Shown: positions 9,294-17,850 of the stretch, one piece after another
Numbering within the stretch: the stretch's first letter is position 1
Layout: the number at the start of each line of letters is the position of its first letter
From: Carboxylicivirga sp. M1479
GTDB lineage: Bacteria; Bacteroidota; Bacteroidia; Bacteroidales; Marinilabiliaceae
NCBI RefSeq assembly: GCF_007097485.1
Contig: NZ_VKDE01000015.1
Coordinates: forward strand, 62,792-126,791
Direction of reading: 5' to 3'
DNA: 64,000 nucleotides
The notes under the pieces: model-generated
The model's database searches: none
Seen by the model: the letters and a program-made list of their open reading frames with translations, nothing else
Told to the model about the DNA's origin: nothing
Translations under genes and position numbers: made by a program

Positions 9294-10130
9294 TTATCGC
9301 CAAATAAATTTAAGACCAAACTCGCAGTTCCAATCGTAAGGGCGGTCGCTTCCAACTCCAGCACCAGGTCTTACATAAACACTAGCGCCAGGTAAGGCTT
9401 TAATCATGTAGCCATATTCCACTTCGACCAATGCAGGGAACTTATCAGTGTCGTGATCAATAATTACTTGTGGATCAATAATTAACCAATTGGCACCTTT
9501 ACCCAAAAGCCAAACAAAGTATAAATCTATCTGGCTTCGGCTAATTTTATTATTATCTCCGCCGTCCATGTCGAATAAATACTGATAACCTGGAGCAAAA
9601 AGACTACCTTTTCCAAGTAAGCCTGGAAAAACGAAAAATAAGGTTGGAGCAAGTACATTGGCATTAAAACCTAGGGTTTCATGGCTGGCCGTATTAAAAG
9701 TTGCTTCAAGTCCTGGAACAATAATCATCTTAGAACTTGCATAAGCCATCCATAATAAACGTAAATCCATGTCGCCAATACCCGATACGTTTGCATTGTC
9801 TAGCGGACCACCAACGCCGGCTATATTTAAATCCCTATACCTAAAGCGCATTCTTGTTCCGAATTTCTTCCCTAAGTTGTTAAGCATGTGGTCGTTTTCA
9901 ACACCTGATGCTTTTGCCAGGTCTTTGCCCAGGGGCCAACGAAACTCAAAGAAATTTGTTAGGTATGAACCTGCTGCATTTGGTAATTCTGCCATTTCAG
10001 AATAAAACCTTGTATCGTAGGTGAAGTTTGCCGGGTTTGTACCCGTATTATCTTTTTTTTCTTGTGAGTGGCATACGTTTGCAGCAAGAACGACTATGAT
10101 TGTCAGAAAATATCTTCTCAATTGTTTCAT
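9294..10130 (-). CDS. Predicted outer membrane beta-barrel protein, family not recognised
   Basis: The 278 residues begin with a signal peptide (MKQLRRYFLTIIVVLAANVC). The mature part alternates polar and aromatic residues; recognisable stretches are SGIGDMDLRLLWMAYAS and PGLEATFNTASHETLG. The spacing resembles small transporter-type barrels such as the MetA-pathway family, but the match is weak. It ends CEFGLKFIWR. The gene lies 71 bp downstream of the second sulfatase and reads the same way, so the two are likely co-transcribed. Confidence 0.55.
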   Translation of the reverse strand: MKQLRRYFLTIIVVLAANVCHSQEKKDNTGTNPANFTYDTRFYSEMAELPNAAGSYLTNFFEFRWPLGKDLAKASGVENDHMLNNLGKKFGTRMRFRYRDLNIAGVGGPLDNANVSGIGDMDLRLLWMAYASSKMIIVPGLEATFNTASHETLGFNANVLAPTLFFVFPGLLGKGSLFAPGYQYLFDMDGGDNNKISRSQIDLYFVWLLGKGANWLIIDPQVIIDHDTDKFPALVEVEYGYMIKALPGASVYVRPGAGVGSDRPYDWNCEFGLKFIWR

Positions 10131-10201
10131 CTTTGTTGTTTTTAATTGATTACATCAGAACATTCTTCTGTACTATGATAAGAGTTATATGGTGTTATTT
10201 G

Positions 10202-11611
10202 TTAATCTGCTTGTCCTGCTTTTATTGGTGGATTCTTCTTCAATGAAATAACATGTTCCTTTAATTGATTTAAGGCAGCTTTAGGCACCCATGTATGAGG
10301 GAATAAAACATTTGTTTTTTCCTGAGGGTCGTCATATAGGTTGTAAAGCCTTGGCATGGTATAGGTTGTCATCTCGCCATTCCACGAGTTTTGTTCTTTA
10401 AAGTGGAGTTTCCAGTTTCTCCATTTTACGGCAAAAATATCATTGCCCATATACACTATAAAGCCCTCTCGACCTGATTTGTTTGTATTCCCTAAAAAGA
10501 ACTCGCTCATATCAACACCGTCAATTACACGGTCATTTGGTACTTTACCACCGGCAAAATTGGCTAGTGTAGGGAATAAATCCATGGCATGCACAATTTC
10601 ATCGCTAGTTTTTCCAGCTTGAATTTTACCCGGCCAGCGAACCACAAAAGGTACTCTAAGCGCTCCTTCAAAACCTGTAAAAAGGCTTCCTCTCCATGGT
10701 CCTGGAGAGCCGTTTATAGCTGTTTCAGCTGTCATGCTAGTGCCCCCAAAATCCATGGCTTCAGGGCCGTTATCAGCAGTAAAAATAAAAATAGTATTGT
10801 CGGCCACACCTAAATCATCAATCTTATCCAGTAATTCACCTGTATAACCATCAATCTGTAGCAATAAATCAGCCCAGCGACCATTCCCTGTTTTGCCATC
10901 ATAATCGGGATGTGGCATCGTTGGAAAATGAGTGGCTGTATATGGTAAATATACAAAGAATGGTTTCTCAGCCTTAACCTGCTTTTTCATGAATTTCATG
11001 GCCTTATCAGTTAAGTCCCGATCGATTAGTGGTCGATACTTTAGATTGTAAGGCTTCACTTTTTTTGGAGTTTCCCCCTTCTTACTTTGCATCACATAGG
11101 TTACTGGCACACCGCTTTCTGCAAATCCTGTCATAGATGAATATGGTGACTCATCTGTGGAATTTGGAATGCCATACCATTCGTCAAATCCCTGATCGGT
11201 TGGAAATCTTCCGGGTGTGCGGCCTAAATGCCATTTTCCAAACATGCCAGTAGCATAGCCTTCATCTGACAACATTTCGGCCATTGTAATCTCCCATCTA
11301 AGAAGACCATAGATGCCATCGCCAACAGGCACTGTGGCGTTACCACTTCGTATTGCATAGCGCCCTGTCATTAGCGTTGAGCGTGAAGGCGTACACTGAA
11401 CCTCAACATTAAAGTTAGTAAGTCTCAGCCCTTCTTTAGCTAGCTGATCCATACGTGGTGTTTCGGTACCTCGGATTATTCCGCCGCCATTAAAACCAGG
11501 TTCTCCATAGCCGAAGTTGTCAAGGAAAACAATTACAATGTTGGGCTTCTCTTGTGCAAAGCTATTTATTGCTATAAGCAAGAAAAGAATCATGATTGAT
11601 ACTAGTTTCAT
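10202..11611 (-). CDS. Secreted arylsulfatase (S1 family)
   Basis: The start at 11611 gives a Sec signal peptide (MKLVSIMILFLLIAINSFAQ); the longer frame to 11662 begins with TTG and adds a non-signal leader. About 469 residues. The fold begins PNIVIVFLDNFGYGEPGF, and the formylglycine motif is C-T-P-S-R in VQCTPSRSTLMTGR. GKWHLGRTPGRFPTDQGFDE and FTADNGPEAMDFGG supply other active-site residues. The first metal-site pair reads D-N rather than the common D-D. It is shorter than the sulfatase at 1334-3712 and lacks its C-terminal domain, so the two probably act on different substrates. It is the first gene of the barrel-protein cluster. Confidence 0.9.
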   Translation of the reverse strand: MKLVSIMILFLLIAINSFAQEKPNIVIVFLDNFGYGEPGFNGGGIIRGTETPRMDQLAKEGLRLTNFNVEVQCTPSRSTLMTGRYAIRSGNATVPVGDGIYGLLRWEITMAEMLSDEGYATGMFGKWHLGRTPGRFPTDQGFDEWYGIPNSTDESPYSSMTGFAESGVPVTYVMQSKKGETPKKVKPYNLKYRPLIDRDLTDKAMKFMKKQVKAEKPFFVYLPYTATHFPTMPHPDYDGKTGNGRWADLLLQIDGYTGELLDKIDDLGVADNTIFIFTADNGPEAMDFGGTSMTAETAINGSPGPWRGSLFTGFEGALRVPFVVRWPGKIQAGKTSDEIVHAMDLFPTLANFAGGKVPNDRVIDGVDMSEFFLGNTNKSGREGFIVYMGNDIFAVKWRNWKLHFKEQNSWNGEMTTYTMPRLYNLYDDPQEKTNVLFPHTWVPKAALNQLKEHVISLKKNPPIKAGQAD

Positions 11612-12217
11612 AATAGTTAATTTTTTGATTAAAAATGTTAGCTTGAAGTTTAAATGGTTCAATATGTATTCTAGTGGGTAAATAAATTAAAGTATTGTTA
11701 TAAATGTCCTAAAGCCGGACGGGCTTTTCATTTTTGGCTTGACCCAAAAACGAAACAAAAAAGTCAAGACTGCCTATAAAAAGCAACTGATTTATTTAGT
11801 GTTTTTAAGTGCGGCCGGGTGATCTTCGAACAAGTTCTCAGCTTCCCGGTCTTACTAATTAACACCTTCTAAATACATTACTTTTTATAGGAGGCCATTG
11901 GTAAGAATTACTCGAACATGTTAGTTCTTTCTAATACCCACTATAAATCATACAGAGCCGTTTAAATGTACTAGTGTGTTAAATTTTAATAACTAAATTT
12001 TAAAAAAAAATTTAGTTAAAGTCAATTCATGCATCCCTTAATTATTATCAATTTGACTATTCAAGAGTTTAAGGACTTAGCTATTATTTTCTAAATAAAA
12101 CTAAACAACATGAATTATTTAATTTAATCTGATGTGGATTTATTCCCTAACTCTTGGGACAGAAATGAAATTATTTCAACGCAAACGTTATTTAATGCTT
12201 CGGAGCTTACTCTGGGA
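11612..12217. other. Repeat-rich intergenic region
   Basis: No credible gene. It contains a CTTGAC / GTCAAG inverted repeat near 11738-11768, a long imperfect palindrome (11772-11895) and a perfect A/T hairpin (AACTAAATTTT 11991-12001 with 12007-12017). A short open stretch, 12128-12217, reads on into the position where the second MITE copy was inserted and may be a gene remnant. Confidence 0.5.
11772..11895. repeat. Long imperfect palindrome (about 124 bp)
   Basis: The left part begins GCCTATAAAAAG and the right part ends CTTTTTATAGGAGGC. Further matches inward include TTTATTTAG against CTAAATACA, and GGCCGGG against CCCGGTC, so the arms can fold into one interrupted hairpin centred near 11833. 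A CTTGAC / GTCAAG repeat lies just outside. No coding potential. It could be an extragenic repeat or the remnant of a small mobile element. Confidence 0.5.
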
Positions 12218-12372
12218 CAGGGAATTCGCTTTTCAGCATTTTAAACACCTCCCCACTTCGTGGTACTCCTCCTTGGCAAGGAAGAGAGGGATGAAAAACC
12301 GTCCCCTCCTGAATTTTAGGAGGGGTGCCGACAGGCGGGGTGGTATAATTAGTTTTAAAAGCAATTTCCCTG
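12218..12372. mobile_element. MITE-like element, copy 2 (155 bp)
   Basis: Same length and orientation as the copy at 7803-7957, with eight mismatches by eye. The ends are again CAGGGAA...TTCCCTG. Flanks are TACTCTGGGA (12208-12217) and TACTCGGGGA (12373-12382), a 10-bp duplication with one mismatch. The CCCCTCCT / AGGAGGGG hairpin is perfect here, whereas the other internal hairpin has one mismatch; in copy 1 the situation is reversed. Confidence 0.85.
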
Positions 12373-12564
12373 TACTCGGGGAGCATTCATTTAGTTTTCG
12401 ACGTAATTTTTTATAACATACTCATAAAGGGGCTTTCAAAGATTGGTCTTGTAATCAATACTACGTAATAGATCTATAAAATCGATGCATTAAAAACGCA
12501 TTTTTAAAGCCAGCTATGAAACTGTCAATGATACCAGAAACACCTAAAATGCCATAATTTTGTT

Positions 12565-13085
12565 CTAAAAGGGGAGAAAGCTGATTACATTGGCCTTGCG
12601 AGTATTTTCGTGCAAACGCCAAAGTTTGTCATAGGCTCCATCATCTCGTGGTTTATCATCTTTTGGCTTGTTAAAATGCCAGTAATCCAAATCATGAATG
12701 TAAGCCCCTTCACCGTGTACCAGGTCACCAAAAGCTCCCTGACGTGCCATGTTCAAGGTCAATAACTCAAAGAAATTATAACAGCAGTTCTCCAGTTTCA
12801 CACAATGCTTCTTATTCTGTTCCGATACTTCAACCATCTCCCAACATTCGTCCATGGTTTTAACTGTTGACACCTCAACAGCTGTATGGCTTCCACCTTT
12901 CATAGAGGCAATGGCCACCGGCACCTGCCCTTCCCAATGGTGTGCAATGTATACTAAATCAACCAAACTACTCTCACATAAATCTTTAAAAGCCAAATCA
13001 CTACCTTAAACCCCTTGGCTTTTGACAAACCAGCCTTAGCCAACGAAGCCTGTGCGCCATCCAAAGCTGTTGAGAGGCTATCGTA
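12565..13085 (-). pseudogene. Broken GH109-type (Gfo/Idh/MocA fold) glycosidase gene
   Basis: Two reading frames on the minus strand together resemble the middle of an NAD-dependent GH109 alpha-N-acetylgalactosaminidase. The upstream piece (about 13085-13010) reads ALDGAQASLAKAGLSKAKGF. The downstream piece continues AFKDLCESSLVDLVYIA, then HTAVEVSTVKTMDECWEMVE, KLENCCYNFFELLTLNMARQ and GEGAYIHDLDYWHF, and stops after LWRLHENTRK. One missing base near 13008 accounts for the frame change. The Rossmann N-terminus and most of the C-terminal half are absent, so the gene is dead. In intact relatives the enzyme removes terminal GalNAc and often sits near sulfatases, which fits the neighbourhood. 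Confidence 0.75.
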
Positions 13086-13096
13086 AATGGCAATTG

Positions 13097-13249
13097 CCAG
13101 ATTCTGAAAGTAAAAAGCTTTGGGATGAAAATCAAAGCTATTTAAAAGATACACGTTATCACAAGGACATGAAGCCGTTTGAATTACTAGATGCGGCAAT
13201 TCAACGAACAGATGGGCAAATTTTACGTTTGTTACCATTGGTGAATTGA
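13097..13249 (+). pseudogene. C-terminal gene fragment, unrecognised
   Basis: From about 13097 the plus strand has a protein-like stretch (LPDSESKKLWDENQSYLKD, then RYHKDMKPFELLDAAIQ and RTDGQILRLLPLVN) ending at a stop at 13247-13249. In the same frame upstream the sequence becomes the antisense of the GH109 remnant, so the start is missing. The two fragments abut at about 13085-13097, which looks like a deletion junction. I do not recognise the family. Confidence 0.4.
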
Positions 13250-13456
13250 GAGCATTTAGAATAAGGAATATACGTTTATTAAGCCGTTTACTCTGTGCTC
13301 GTGCATTTAGTAAATGACGTAATGTGATAAGTATTGCTAAAATACCAGTCTAAAATAAATGCTATAATACACAGCAATACTCATCTCACTATTAAACAAT
13401 TACCTTCTAGAGTCGTTGATGTATATAAGTATCAAACCTAATTAAATATTATAGCA
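13250..13456. other. Upstream region of the M48 protease gene
   Basis: AT-rich, no gene. It presumably holds the promoter for the plus-strand protease gene, but I see no clear TAnnTTTG element. Confidence 0.4.
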
Positions 13457-14878
13457 ATGAAAATAAATATCATATATGCTTTAGCATTCTGTTGCACAAT
13501 ATTTAACACAAATGCCCAAAGTATAGAAATTGATAAGCGCCTGGGCAAAGAAAGCGCCAAGGCTGTTGAGTTAGAAATGGGAATCTACAACAACGAGAAG
13601 CTCTCAGAATATGTTTCATCTCTCGGGCAGCGCTTAGTATCCCATCTTGACAAACCGTTGTTCGACTATGAATTTCATGTTGTGGATGATCCTATTCCAA
13701 ATGCATTTGCCACACCTGGAGGATACATATATGTTACCAGAGGTATTTTATCAATAATTGCTAGCGAAGATGAATTAGCTTGTGTTATGGCGCATGAAAT
13801 AATACATGCTCAAAACCGACACTCGGTAAAACAAATGGGGAAAAGTATTTTACCAAAACTACTGGAATTGCCAGGCCGAGTTGTTGGTCAAGTTGTAAAT
13901 GATGATATAGGCCGAATATTGAATGCCCCTATCACTACAAGTAATAGTTTGCTATTGGCTTCGTATAGCCGATCACACGAAACAGAATCAGATGTAGAAG
14001 GTGTTATTCTCGCTTCAAAGGCTGGATACGACCCTGATGCCATGAAATCTATTTTGGTAAGACTTTCAAAGTCGATGGAAATATTAACCAATCAAAAAGA
14101 AGTAAAAGGTTATTTTAATAGTCATCCATACACCCCAGATAGACTAGAAAAGATCACTAAAACCACTGCTAAATTAGATTGGGAAACTAAAACAAAAGTT
14201 TCAAAAGACTTTCCTCAACCATTGGATAGTCTATTATTTGGAGCTAACCCAGATAAAGGATTTTTTCAAGAGAATACCTTCATTCACCCAGCGATGAACT
14301 TTTCTTTCCAATTTCCAAATGATTGGCATACTGAAAACAAGCCTACTTCAGTTAATGGGATGAACAAGGACAAAAGTGCTGCCTTATTCCTAGGTTTGGA
14401 TGATGTATCTAAAACACCAAAAGAACTTGCTCATGAATTTATATCTGGCGTAAAAAAAGAACATAGGGCTAAACCTGCCTTTTCTGATCATTATAAGATA
14501 AATAATAACGATGGTTATTTAGTTTCGTATTTGGATGATTCAGAAAACAAACAGATGTACATCCATACACTTTGGCTTAAAATGGATGGCAAAATGTTCA
14601 AAATTATTGGCATTGCACCCAAATCCAAAGAAGATGAACTCAAAAAGTCTGTTCTTAGCTTTCACCCACTAACTGATAAGGAAAAAAGCATTGTTAAGAA
14701 TCGATATATTCGTGTTGTAGAAAGTAAAGGAGGAGAAACATTTGATCAGATTTGTAAACATCATAACTGTATTCTTTCGCCTGATCTTACAGCATTTATT
14801 AATGGCATGGATTCAACTTCAAGCTTAAAGGATGGCACACTTATTAAAATCATAATTGAGGAAGACTATTTTAACTAA
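13457..14878 (+). CDS. M48 family metalloprotease (BepA/Oma1-like), secreted
   Basis: The 473 residues have a signal peptide (MKINIIYALAFCCTIFNTNA). The M48 catalytic domain spans about 30-245: the zinc motif HEIIH lies in CVMAHEIIHAQNRH, and the third ligand region is SRSHETESDVEG. The flanking sequence NAFATPGGYIYVTRGILS is diagnostic for periplasmic M48 proteases involved in outer-membrane quality control. The C-terminal half (about 270-473) lacks the TPR domain of BepA; it has a beta-rich segment and a last 50 residues (VESKGGETFDQICKHHNC) that resemble a LysM-like fold. Stand-alone gene with no close partner on its strand. Confidence 0.85.
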   Translation: MKINIIYALAFCCTIFNTNAQSIEIDKRLGKESAKAVELEMGIYNNEKLSEYVSSLGQRLVSHLDKPLFDYEFHVVDDPIPNAFATPGGYIYVTRGILSIIASEDELACVMAHEIIHAQNRHSVKQMGKSILPKLLELPGRVVGQVVNDDIGRILNAPITTSNSLLLASYSRSHETESDVEGVILASKAGYDPDAMKSILVRLSKSMEILTNQKEVKGYFNSHPYTPDRLEKITKTTAKLDWETKTKVSKDFPQPLDSLLFGANPDKGFFQENTFIHPAMNFSFQFPNDWHTENKPTSVNGMNKDKSAALFLGLDDVSKTPKELAHEFISGVKKEHRAKPAFSDHYKINNNDGYLVSYLDDSENKQMYIHTLWLKMDGKMFKIIGIAPKSKEDELKKSVLSFHPLTDKEKSIVKNRYIRVVESKGGETFDQICKHHNCILSPDLTAFINGMDSTSSLKDGTLIKIIIEEDYFN

Positions 14879-15063
14879 GTCCGCACATATAAAACTTTAT
14901 CAGATAAGTTACAATGATCATTAATAGACAATTGAAATCGATCAAAAGAAATAGCTTCAATATTGGCGGATGCCCTGTTAAATAAACAGATTATTCATCC
15001 AGTATGCTATATTAAATACTCTTTATTGTCATCCCCACACCTACAACAAATAAGTTTATAAAT

Positions 15064-15097
15064 ACAAAGTCCCCATGGTTTACAATGAGGACTTTGT
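15064..15097. terminator. Stem-loop between convergent genes
   Basis: ACAAAGTCCCCAT (15064-15076) pairs with ATGAGGACTTTGT (15085-15097) with one mismatch and an 8-nt loop. It lies between the M48 gene (ending 14878, plus) and the small secreted-protein gene (ending 15143, minus), and could serve both. Confidence 0.6.
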
Positions 15098-15142
15098 GAT
15101 ATAATTTATGCTATATTCTACCTGAAAAACAGTGTAACAGCA

Positions 15143-15580
15143 CTATCTCTTTTTACGCTTTATAGATTCAATTCCAAACATGACAGCAACACATCCGCTT
15201 ATCAGCTCACTGTTGCCATGTTCCAATATATTCATTTCCACAATTAATAATTGTGTTGTTTCAACTTTAAAATCCCAGGTCAAACGATAGTTATGCTCTT
15301 CATTATCAAAAAGAACATTACCCTGCTTATCTCTAAGTTTAAAATGAATATCTGGCAGTTGTTCAACTTTTGATATGGCAATGCGGTAGTTTTCACCACT
15401 AAAAAAGGTTTTAAATAACTCGGCCTTTTCACCTTCTTCCAGTATTGCAGCATTATAGTTTCCATCATGCAAGTAATCACCCAGGGGCTCTTTTCCAATA
15501 CTCTTTGCAAAATCGATACACTGAGCTTCAACACCAATGTACGATGTCAAACAAAAAAGTATAATCAGAAGAATGCGCAT
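15143..15580 (-). CDS. Small secreted protein, paralogue of the protein at 32667-33104
   Basis: The 145 residues begin with a signal peptide (MRILLIILFCLTSYIGVEAQ), followed by a mature protein of about 125 residues. It shares length and motifs with the other 145-residue protein in this window: FFSGENYRIAIS here against FFSGSMYRIVAC there, then NVLFDNEEHNYRLTWDFKVE against NLLFSNEDYEATGSWDFKVE. The family is unnamed to me; the pattern suggests a small beta-sandwich. The gene lies 17 bp downstream of the lipoprotein gene at 15598, so the two are likely one operon. Confidence 0.7.
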   Translation of the reverse strand: MRILLIILFCLTSYIGVEAQCIDFAKSIGKEPLGDYLHDGNYNAAILEEGEKAELFKTFFSGENYRIAISKVEQLPDIHFKLRDKQGNVLFDNEEHNYRLTWDFKVETTQLLIVEMNILEHGNSELISGCVAVMFGIESIKRKKR

Positions 15581-15597
15581 ATGTACTTTATGAGAAA

Positions 15598-16524
15598 TTA
15601 TGAGACAAATTCATTCCTAATCTCTTCTACCTTTTTCATTAACTTTTCGAATACTACAGGAGAAATTACCGCTTCTGATTCTGCTTTAATAGTAGTAACA
15701 CGCGTTTCAGCATTAGTTTCCGCCTCAACCTTTGACGTATTGTTGATTTCTACTTGCTCAAATATTTCATTAAGTTCACTAATGCGAGTTAGAAGATAGT
15801 TAACATCTTCGTTGCTCTTATATTCTTCAAGTAAATTAATAACGGTATAAAGACTCAACTTCTGATAAACGATTCGATCTATCAGTCTCTTATTGTTATC
15901 TACAGAACCATTGGTTAAACGAGTTGCCAAATATAAACCTTCAACCCATCCACCAACAAGAACCATTACTGCAATAGCTGGTCTGTCATTCTCAGTTAAA
16001 TAGGCATTGGATGACATGAATGTTTCTGATATAATATCAAGCATCACATCTCTATCATCCACATTCTCCTCTAGCTTGCGCATCGTCTCTTCATCAATGG
16101 CATCGATAATTCCTAAACCGTCTGCTAACCTTTTTGCGTTAGCCATATACTTAATCGAACTTTGCGTTTGATCAAACAAGCTTGTATAACTCAAATCGGC
16201 AGAATAAACACCCAAATTCAAGGCCTTCTGACGATTGGTTGAATACTTTTCAATATTTGAAAGTGGATTCAATAACTCTTCGTTATAGGTCGCTCCTGCT
16301 CGTTTAATAAGCATAGCCGTCTCTAGCGGAGATGGCAATGAGTAAAAGATTAACTTTGATTTCTTAAAGCCATCTACTAATTTATCATCTACAACTACTG
16401 TTTCAACAATTTCTTGTTCGTCGGACTTTTGCTTTTTCTGACTTGAATTACAAGACGAAAGTATGAAAGCAGCAATAGCAACAGTTAATAAACAAAAGGT
16501 GGTTTTGGTCAATACACTTCTCAT
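15598..16524 (-). CDS. Conserved hypothetical lipoprotein
   Basis: The 308 residues begin with a lipoprotein signal (MRSVLTKTTFCLLTVAIAAF, then ILSSCNSS; Cys at 25). After a charged linker the protein is almost entirely helical, e.g. LPSPLETAMLIKRAGATYNE and YSADLSYTSLFDQTQSSIKY, with a heptad-like, acidic C-terminal region. No catalytic motif is visible. It pairs with the small secreted protein immediately downstream, so both may act in the same envelope process. Function unknown. Confidence 0.7.
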   Translation of the reverse strand: MRSVLTKTTFCLLTVAIAAFILSSCNSSQKKQKSDEQEIVETVVVDDKLVDGFKKSKLIFYSLPSPLETAMLIKRAGATYNEELLNPLSNIEKYSTNRQKALNLGVYSADLSYTSLFDQTQSSIKYMANAKRLADGLGIIDAIDEETMRKLEENVDDRDVMLDIISETFMSSNAYLTENDRPAIAVMVLVGGWVEGLYLATRLTNGSVDNNKRLIDRIVYQKLSLYTVINLLEEYKSNEDVNYLLTRISELNEIFEQVEINNTSKVEAETNAETRVTTIKAESEAVISPVVFEKLMKKVEEIRNEFVS

Positions 16525-16715
16525 AATGAAATATTATTTATACTTCTAATAAGTTATCTCAATAGTTTTAAACACGAAAATTAATATAAAAATATTAAAT
16601 AATCCGAATACACAGTGTTTTTAAGGCTATTATTATTTACTGTTCTGGTTTTCATAGTAAAAACACCTTGCACAATTCTTACACGTACATCTAATAACTA
16701 AGTACTTATAACGAA

Positions 16716-16747
16716 AAGAGTCCTGCTTTGATAAAAACAGGACTCTT
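16716..16747 (-). terminator. Terminator after the DHOD-like gene
   Basis: AAGAGTCCTG pairs perfectly with CAGGACTCTT across a 12-nt loop, and TTTT follows on the minus strand, 19 bp past the stop at 16766. Confidence 0.8.
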
Positions 16748-16765
16748 AGCTCTAAAATATTATTA

Positions 16766-17752
16766 TTACTCGTATGAAGAGAAATATTTCATAAACTGAG
16801 CCCTCTCATATACTGCAGGACTATCAATATTACCATAACTCATCTTTCCCCTGAATTCTTCAATGCTGCCAAATCCTTTTGCATCCATCCACTGCTCCAC
16901 ATCGCTTAGCATTTTTGTAATTACAGATGGTCCATTTTTATATACTGCCGAACAAGTTTGTACCGACGTTGCTCCCGCTAATAATTGTTTTACCACGGCA
17001 GCACCATCGTGAACGCCTGTTGAGGCCGAAATATCAATGTTTTTAATCTTATCGGAAGTGATAGCAACCCATCGTAAGGTTCTTCTCATATCTGCTGCTG
17101 TACTGAGTACTTCAGCCGAAGTTAATGTCATCTTTTCAATGTCGATATCCGGCTCGTAAAAGCGGTTAAATAACACAACTCCTTTAGCTCCTGAAACAGA
17201 TAAACGATTAACAACGTTCACCAAGTTGGAGAAATAAGAACCTAACTTGATGGAAACTGGTATACTCACCACCTTACTTACCGATTCCACAACATCAACA
17301 TACAATTGCTCATACACCTGTGGATCGCTATTCTTATCGGTGTTAAGAACAAATACGTTTAATTCAATAGCATCGGCTCCTGCCTCTTGAATCTGCTGCG
17401 CAAAATCAACCCATTCATTTGATGAGAAACAATTAATACTTGCAATAACTGGTATGTCGTATTTCGCCTTTGTTTCTTTAATTACTTTCAAGTAATCACC
17501 AACTGAGTTATCGCGTGTATAGCCTTTTACATAATCAGCTGCTTCTGGGTAATCAAACCCTTCACCTTTATAAATAGCACTGTTGATTTCGTGATTTATC
17601 TGCTCCTCAAATAAGGATTTAAGTACAACTGCACCAACACCAGCATCAACCAGCTTACCAATTTTTTCAGCACTATTCGTTAAGCCTGAGCTACTTACAA
17701 TTATTGGATTTTTAAGGGTTATTCCCAGGTACTTAGTTTCTAAATTTGCCAT
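16766..17752 (-). CDS. Dihydroorotate dehydrogenase-like FMN protein
   Basis: The 328 residues form a TIM barrel of the DHOD/dihydropyrimidine dehydrogenase superfamily. N-terminal MANLETKYLGITLKNPIIVS and a glycine-rich phosphate-binding region late in the sequence (SASTGVHDGAAVVKQLLAGA) fit FMN binding. However, the N-x-S-C-P-N loop that carries the catalytic Cys of class 1A DHODs is replaced by ELNVFVLNTDKNSD, so true dihydroorotate oxidation is doubtful. Bacteroidota carry this protein in addition to PyrD. No pyrimidine gene is nearby; the upstream neighbour is the YggS-type gene, 98 bp away on the same strand. A CAAATATA sequence (reverse of TATATTTG, 17785-17792) is a plausible -7 element for it. 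Confidence 0.75.
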   Translation of the reverse strand: MANLETKYLGITLKNPIIVSSSGLTNSAEKIGKLVDAGVGAVVLKSLFEEQINHEINSAIYKGEGFDYPEAADYVKGYTRDNSVGDYLKVIKETKAKYDIPVIASINCFSSNEWVDFAQQIQEAGADAIELNVFVLNTDKNSDPQVYEQLYVDVVESVSKVVSIPVSIKLGSYFSNLVNVVNRLSVSGAKGVVLFNRFYEPDIDIEKMTLTSAEVLSTAADMRRTLRWVAITSDKIKNIDISASTGVHDGAAVVKQLLAGATSVQTCSAVYKNGPSVITKMLSDVEQWMDAKGFGSIEEFRGKMSYGNIDSPAVYERAQFMKYFSSYE

Positions 17753-17850
17753 CGGGTCAATTATTATTTTTCACGTACTTTGAACAAATATAAACAAAAC
17801 TCATCCACACGAAAACGCCAACAAAAAATTATTGCTTATATAGAATGGTT

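Noticed and set aside
12132-12416. Plus-strand gene of 94 codons
   Set aside because: Most of it is translated MITE sequence (12218-12372).
12954-13238. Independent minus-strand gene of 94 codons
   Set aside because: Its last third is the frameshifted part of the GH109 remnant and the rest is antisense to the plus-strand fragment.
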